Shown here one piece after another: positions 7,759 through 10,803 of a stretch of 10,803 nt of DNA. The notes below the pieces were generated by a model. That model was not told the origin of the DNA and searched no databases. It saw only the letters and a program-made list of their open reading frames with translations. The stretch is from contig CACZPT010000139.1 of assembly GCA_902783085.1 (NCBI GenBank), positions 1 through 10,803 on the forward strand. Direction: 5' to 3'. Position 1 is the first letter of the stretch. Every line of letters starts with the position of its first letter. Position numbers and translations under genes: made by a program. Source of the stretch: an uncultured Methanobrevibacter sp. (GTDB lineage: Archaea; Methanobacteriota; Methanobacteria; Methanobacteriales; Methanobacteriaceae).

Positions 7759-8739
7759 TCACATATATTTTTTATTAATTTCAATTGATAATTCATCAAG
7801 CGTTTCTCCATTGCAGGCCTTTGTTAAATACTGGAATGCATCATTTTTTGTCATTAGCATTTCTTCGAGTTTCATTTCATCCCATGAACTATAAAAAGCA
7901 TCTTTAAGATTATTGATTTCTGCTAAGTCCTGTAACTCTAAAATATTATTAATGTTTGGATATTCAATAGCCATATATGTTTTTAAATCATTTTCATCCA
8001 AATATATTGGATTTAATTTTAAGATGAATAATTTTAATTCTTCATTTAAAGCCTCTTTAAAGTTTTGATTATTAACATGAATCAAAGCTTTTGAAGAAAA
8101 TACATCATGCAGCCTATAAAAATCTTTTTGTTCATATGCCATTTTTTGATTTTCATCCAGGTAGTTTAAAGCATTTTTTACAACATTTTCAACATCATTA
8201 TTCAGCATATATCTTTCAAAATCATCAAAATCAAAATAATCTAAACACATTTCATAAAATCCAACCCATTCAACACCACTTAATCTGAATAATCCATAAT
8301 CGGTGATTTCGACTTCATCAGTATTTTTAGAAAATGGCTTTAAAAATCCCTTAGATAATAGAATATCCTTTGCAAAATCCTTATTAAAAGGCAAATCAAC
8401 ATGTTTTAAAACTTCATCAAGATTTGGATTATCCTGAATTTCACTTAGAACATGGAAAATCATATATGAATAAGAAACTATGTTAATTTCAACTTCTTTC
8501 AAAACATGTTTATTTAATGGTTCCATATCCACAATACGGCGTGAAGTAGTGTAATTTTTCATATATTGGGCATTATAATCTTCATAATATTCACTTAAAT
8601 CAATTATAAGTCTATTTTCTAATAATTCAATTTGATTAATAGATTCTAAACCTAAATGATACTTTTCATTAAGTTCATCAAATAACTTTACATCATCAGA
8701 TTCATAAGCCTTTAAAAGTTCATCAAACACATATTCCAT
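7759..8739 (-). CDS. Unrecognised 326-residue protein sharing the C-terminal domain of the GNAT/SAP protein
   Basis: An acidic, all-helical-looking soluble protein with no signal peptide or membrane segment. Residues 1-120 match nothing I recognise. Residues 123-145 contain Leu-Leu-Ser-Lys-Gly-Phe-Leu-Lys-Pro, like the region around the SAP motif in the plus-strand gene at 383-2293, but a full SAP motif is not visible. From Thr146 to the end the two proteins align over about 180 residues: Ile-Thr-x2-Gly at the front, an aromatic helix ending in Phe-x-Phe-x2-Phe, an Asn or Lys-Leu-Asn turn, and near the end a conserved Asp-Ala-Phe / Glu-Ala-Phe helix followed by Asn-Gly-Glu-Thr-Leu-Asp against Gly-Asn-Asn-Leu-Asp. 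It is the first gene of a two-gene unit with the TPR protein. Start ATG 8739 follows a G-rich site. Function unknown; by its relative it may belong to a nucleic-acid-linked process. Confidence 0.78.
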   Translation of the reverse strand: MEYVFDELLKAYESDDVKLFDELNEKYHLGLESINQIELLENRLIIDLSEYYEDYNAQYMKNYTTSRRIVDMEPLNKHVLKEVEINIVSYSYMIFHVLSEIQDNPNLDEVLKHVDLPFNKDFAKDILLSKGFLKPFSKNTDEVEITDYGLFRLSGVEWVGFYEMCLDYFDFDDFERYMLNNDVENVVKNALNYLDENQKMAYEQKDFYRLHDVFSSKALIHVNNQNFKEALNEELKLFILKLNPIYLDENDLKTYMAIEYPNINNILELQDLAEINNLKDAFYSSWDEMKLEEMLMTKNDAFQYLTKACNGETLDELSIEINKKYM

Positions 8740-8749
8740 TTTAATATTA

Positions 8750-8757
8750 CCCCCCCC
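8750..8757 (-). promoter_or_regulatory. G8 tract serving as ribosome binding site
   Basis: On the minus strand eight consecutive G are followed by TAATATTAAA and the ATG at 8739. Read as GGGGGTAAT against the consensus GGAGGTGAT, it leaves a 6-base spacer, the same as for other genes in the window. The L31e gene uses a similar G6 run. It is a clear outlier in an AT-rich spacer. Confidence 0.6.
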
Positions 8758-8804
8758 ATAATATTTAAAAGAATTTAAATCAAATAAATTTTTAATATTT
8801 ATCC

Positions 8805-8814
8805 TATTTAAATA
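8805..8814 (-). promoter_or_regulatory. TATA-like box of the 326-residue protein / TPR unit
   Basis: TATTTAAATA, preceded on the minus strand by GGAGA as a possible BRE. A transcription start about 25 bases downstream, near 8784, would give a leader of roughly 45 bases that includes the G8 site. Inferred from match and spacing. Confidence 0.4.
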
Positions 8815-9017
8815 TCTCCATAATAATTAACTATGAAAATTAGATATAGGAAAAATTATTAATCATGAATATTACTTAAAATTATATTATACTCGATTTT
8901 TCATGAAATCTATGTGTCAAGCAGTTTTATGTCTTAAATACAGAACTTGAGTTTTATAAAAATTTTTCTGCAAAAATATTATATGAGTTTCCCATTAAAA
9001 TTACAGATTATATTTGA

Positions 9018-9042
9018 TTAAAAGTTAAAAAAAATAAAAAGG
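9018..9042 (-). terminator. T-rich terminator of the translation operon
   Basis: On the minus strand, 10-35 bases after the prefoldin stop, the sequence is CCTTTTTATTTTTTTT followed by AACTTTTAAT. Successive T runs without a strong hairpin are the usual archaeal intrinsic terminator. It suggests that the operon ends here. Confidence 0.6.
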
Positions 9043-9052
9043 GTTATAAGTA

Positions 9053-9487
9053 TTAATTCAACCCGGTTACGCCACCTTGAGCAGCAGCAGAAATTTGTTG
9101 AGCTTGAGCTTGAAGATTTCCAATAATGTCAGTTACTTGTTGTAAATTAGCCAACATTTTATCCAAACTGTCTTCCAAATCTTTTTTCTGCCCAGCAATA
9201 ATTTCTTTAGCACCTTCTGCATCTTTTTTGATAGCAAAACCTGCACCAATACTTATAATAATTTCATCGGTTTCTTTAAGTTCCCCTTTAATGAAAGAAC
9301 CAGCACCTACAGGTACAAAAGCTTCGACTGAATCTTGACCATCTAAGTCATCTATAGTGTTGGATAATGTATCAACTTCAGCAATTGAAGATTGGATTAA
9401 CTCAATTTGTTGGCGAATTAATTCGGATTGCTGATTGTATGCATTAATTTCATTAATGAGTTCATTTAATTTTTGCTGATCTTCCAT
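9053..9487 (-). CDS. pfdA: Prefoldin subunit alpha
   Basis: Prefoldin alpha (GimC alpha) forms a hexamer with beta subunits. It captures unfolded proteins in the cytosol and passes them to the thermosome chaperonin. The 144-residue chain has the family layout: an N-terminal coiled-coil helix rich in Gln, Glu and Ile (about 1-45), a central beta-hairpin part containing Glu-Ala-Phe-Val-Pro-Val-Gly-Ala-Gly-Ser-Phe and a second Ile-Gly-Ala-Gly-Phe strand, and a C-terminal coiled-coil helix with an Ala/Gln-rich tail. I set the start at ATG 9487, not the in-frame GTG at 9496. That GTG is part of the GAGGTG ribosome binding site at 9499-9494, six bases before the ATG. It is the last gene of the translation operon, 18 bases after L18Ae, and T-rich termination signals follow. 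Confidence 0.93.
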   Translation of the reverse strand: MEDQQKLNELINEINAYNQQSELIRQQIELIQSSIAEVDTLSNTIDDLDGQDSVEAFVPVGAGSFIKGELKETDEIIISIGAGFAIKKDAEGAKEIIAGQKKDLEDSLDKMLANLQQVTDIIGNLQAQAQQISAAAQGGVTGLN

Positions 9488-9505
9488 AAATAACACCTCA
9501 AGTGC

Positions 9506-9730
9506 TTATAAAATCTCTTTTACAATTGGGTCAACTACATCTTCAGGAGCGATTTCAGTAATTTCAGAAATATTAATTTGATTTCTGTTAATACCATGTT
9601 TGCTTCCGAAACGTTCATAAATTTTTTCTTTAATATCAGCTTCACTAGTAGCCTTATATTCTTTTACAAATTTATGATAGTCATCACCCATTACAAAAGT
9701 ACCTTTAACTCTGTAAATTTTAGTTATCAT
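9506..9730 (-). CDS. rpl18a: Large-subunit ribosomal protein L18Ae (LX)
   Basis: A 74-residue archaeal ribosomal protein of the L18Ae/LX (L20A) family, a component of the 50S subunit. It is recognised by the start Lys-Ile-Tyr-Arg-Val-Lys-Gly-Thr-Phe, the Phe-Val-Lys-Glu-Tyr-Lys-Ala strand, the Ile-x-Glu-Lys-Ile-Tyr-Glu-Arg-Phe-Gly-Ser-Lys-His helix and the Ile-Asn-Ile-Ser-Glu-Ile strand. The length is normal for archaea, about half of the eukaryotic protein. GAGGG at 9741-9737 lies six bases before the ATG. It sits 19 bases after aIF6 and 18 before prefoldin alpha, the classic archaeal order, so all are probably on one transcript. Confidence 0.95.
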   Translation of the reverse strand: MITKIYRVKGTFVMGDDYHKFVKEYKATSEADIKEKIYERFGSKHGINRNQINISEITEIAPEDVVDPIVKEIL

Positions 9731-9749
9731 ATTAATCCCTCAAGATATT

Positions 9750-10421
9750 TTATAAATCATCTAAAAAGCCTAATGCTTCTTCAACTCTAGCCATTTCAGG
9801 ACCAGTACTGCTTTTAGCAACAATTGCTCCATTTGAATTTGCAATAGAACAAGCTCCAACTAAAGAAATACCTTTTCCAACAGTACCAACATCTCCTTCA
9901 ACACCAAATACTTTACGAGAAAAGTCAACTTCATTTTCAACAGCTTTACCGCTGATTAGAAAACCTTTATTTGTAACTGATATTAATGAACCTATAATAT
10001 CACTTCCAACCATAGAAGTAGATTCAACATCAACATCCAAAGTATTTTCCAATACGTTAATAGCATCCTCTGATAAAAATGGGCTTGCAATTGCACCAGA
10101 ATCATTAGCTGCAACAATATTTCCTACAGCAGTATAATTACCTACAATAGCAGCAACTTCCAGACCCAAATCTTCAAACTGTTTAACTTCTCTATATAAA
10201 ACATGTGGGGAAACAACAATACCATTTGAATTAGCTACAGATAAAGATCCTATAAGACTACTTCCAGAAATGGAAGATTTAACAGCAGGGACTTCTAATA
10301 TTTCCTCAACCAATTTAACTTTCTCATCGATTAAATTATAGGGGACAATAACAAAATCATCTGTTGCTTGGATAAAAACCCCAATATTTGGGTTTCCTAC
10401 AATATCAATCCTTTTTAACAT
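9750..10421 (-). CDS. eif6: Translation initiation factor 6 (aIF6)
   Basis: aIF6 binds the 50S subunit and prevents premature joining with 30S, and is linked to ribosome maturation. The 223 residues are the normal archaeal length. The five-fold pentein pseudo-repeat can be read directly: variants of Ala-Asn-Ser-Asn-Gly-x-Ile-Val recur as Val-Ala-Asn-Ser-Asn-Gly-Ile-Val, Ala-Ala-Asn-Asp-Ser-Gly-Ala-Ile, Val-Thr-Asn-Lys-Gly-Phe-Leu-Ile and Ile-Ala-Asn-Ser-Asn-Gly-Ala-Ile, each preceded by a Gly-rich strand. GTGAGGT at 10435-10429 is a good ribosome binding site seven bases before ATG 10421. It follows L31e after 42 bases. Confidence 0.97.
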   Translation of the reverse strand: MLKRIDIVGNPNIGVFIQATDDFVIVPYNLIDEKVKLVEEILEVPAVKSSISGSSLIGSLSVANSNGIVVSPHVLYREVKQFEDLGLEVAAIVGNYTAVGNIVAANDSGAIASPFLSEDAINVLENTLDVDVESTSMVGSDIIGSLISVTNKGFLISGKAVENEVDFSRKVFGVEGDVGTVGKGISLVGACSIANSNGAIVAKSSTGPEMARVEEALGFLDDL

Positions 10422-10463
10422 ATTGTTTACCTCACTGCTAAGTATTTGAAAAAGGCATCATAG

Positions 10464-10709
10464 CTATTCTGCTAAAGTAGCTTCTACAATACCATCATCA
10501 TCTTTAACTGCTTTAACAGTAATTTTAGAAGGTATTTTCTGAATACCCCTTGCCCAAATTACATGATTGATAGATTCATCAAGTTTTACTTCTTCAGCTT
10601 TCATGTGTTTGATTAAGAAGTTTCTAACTTCCCTAATTGCTCTAGGAGCCCTTATAGTCCTTTTGACATTTTTTACATTTCTAAGTGGAATTGTGTAAAC
10701 TCTTTCCAT
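10464..10709 (-). CDS. rpl31e: Large-subunit ribosomal protein L31e
   Basis: An 81-residue basic 50S protein that lies near the nascent-chain exit in archaea and eukaryotes. It is recognised by Tyr-Thr-Ile-Pro-Leu-Arg at the start, the arginine-rich Arg-Ala-Pro-Arg-Ala-Ile-Arg-Glu-Val-Arg-Asn-Phe-Leu helix, His-Met-Lys and Val-Ile-Trp-Ala-Arg-Gly-Ile-Gln-Lys-Ile-Pro. The length is normal. A G6 run at 10721-10716 on the minus strand serves as ribosome binding site, six bases before the ATG. The L39e stop is 12 bases upstream, so the two genes are probably translated from one message. Confidence 0.96.
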   Translation of the reverse strand: MERVYTIPLRNVKNVKRTIRAPRAIREVRNFLIKHMKAEEVKLDESINHVIWARGIQKIPSKITVKAVKDDDGIVEATLAE

Positions 10710-10721
10710 GATAAACCCCCC

Positions 10722-10803
10722 TTATAATTTAAGGCTGTTTCTTCTCCAATGTCTAGGTTTAGGTCTGTATCTAAGTTTACGATTAGTTTTAGCATAAGCC
10801 CAG
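10722..10803 (-). CDS. rpl39e: Large-subunit ribosomal protein L39e (partial, C-terminal part)
   Basis: The minus strand enters from the right edge and gives 26 residues ending in TAA at 10724-10722. The chain runs Trp-Ala-Tyr-Ala-Lys-Thr-Asn-Arg-Lys, then Arg-Tyr-Arg-Pro-Lys-Pro-Arg-His-Trp-Arg-Arg, and ends Leu-Lys-Leu. These are the hallmark of L39e, a tiny (about 51 residues) highly basic protein lining the exit tunnel. The N-terminal half and the start are outside the window. It precedes L31e by 12 bases. Confidence 0.95.
   Translation of the reverse strand, partial: WAYAKTNRKLRYRPKPRHWRRNSLKL

Larger units (their letters stand above)
8740..9052. other. 313-base spacer between the accessory unit and the translation operon
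   Basis: Its left part carries the promoter and ribosome binding site of the minus-strand pair. Its right end holds the T-rich terminator after prefoldin. Between them, a minus-strand frame at 8994-8887 reads protein-like but has an in-frame TGA at 8919-8917, and a 15-codon plus-strand frame lies at 8903-8950. No gene is supported and no RNA gene was recognised. Confidence 0.55.

Noticed and set aside
8091..8288. 65-codon plus-strand frame rich in His, Gln and Phe
   Set aside because: It is the antisense shadow of the 326-residue protein, in the part that aligns with the domain of the other accessory gene.
9488..9496. GTG start three codons upstream for prefoldin alpha
   Set aside because: This GTG is part of the GAGGTG ribosome binding site that serves the ATG at 9487 with the operon's usual six-base spacing.
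9126..9790. Plus-strand open frames across prefoldin, L18Ae and aIF6
   Set aside because: They are antisense to conserved ribosomal-operon genes and carry no recognisable domain.

Overview
The window looks like a piece of a methanogenic archaeon of the order Methanobacteriales, most likely Methanobrevibacter. This rests on a very AT-rich sequence, archaeal or eukaryote-type information genes (ribosomal L39e, L31e and L18Ae, translation factor aIF6, prefoldin alpha), TATA-like promoters and T-rich terminators. The genus is an inference from composition and gene style; the domain Archaea is firm.

Layout. Bases 1-178 hold the 3' end of an unrecognised plus-strand gene. Bases 179-382 are a spacer with a Shine-Dalgarno site leading into a tiny, apparently frameshifted reading frame, followed by a TATA-like element. 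Two large plus-strand genes follow. The first (383-2293) encodes a degenerate acetyltransferase-like domain, a four-cysteine zinc ribbon, a SAP-like motif and a C-terminal helical domain. The second (2420-5944) encodes a SWIM zinc finger fused to a complete SNF2-family ATPase. A 360-base spacer (5945-6304) separates them from two minus-strand genes that converge on them: a DUF6398-like/TPR protein (6305-7753) and an unrecognised 326-residue protein (7759-8739). The latter two are five bases apart and probably cotranscribed. A 313-base spacer (8740-9052) follows. From 9053 to the right edge runs a compact minus-strand translation operon in the order L39e (partial), L31e, aIF6, L18Ae, prefoldin alpha.

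How the parts fit. The right-hand operon is conserved archaeal housekeeping, with ribosome binding sites spaced about 6-7 bases from each start. The left and middle 8.7 kb look accessory. By eye, the C-terminal domain of the 326-residue protein matches the C-terminal domain of the GNAT/zinc-ribbon/SAP protein. The SNF2 operon and the TPR operon are thus linked by a shared protein domain as well as by position. That makes the four-gene convergent locus the best candidate for an undescribed system, perhaps one acting on DNA or chromatin, but no function can be proven from sequence alone.

No tRNA, rRNA, CRISPR array, insertion sequence or complete transposase was recognised.
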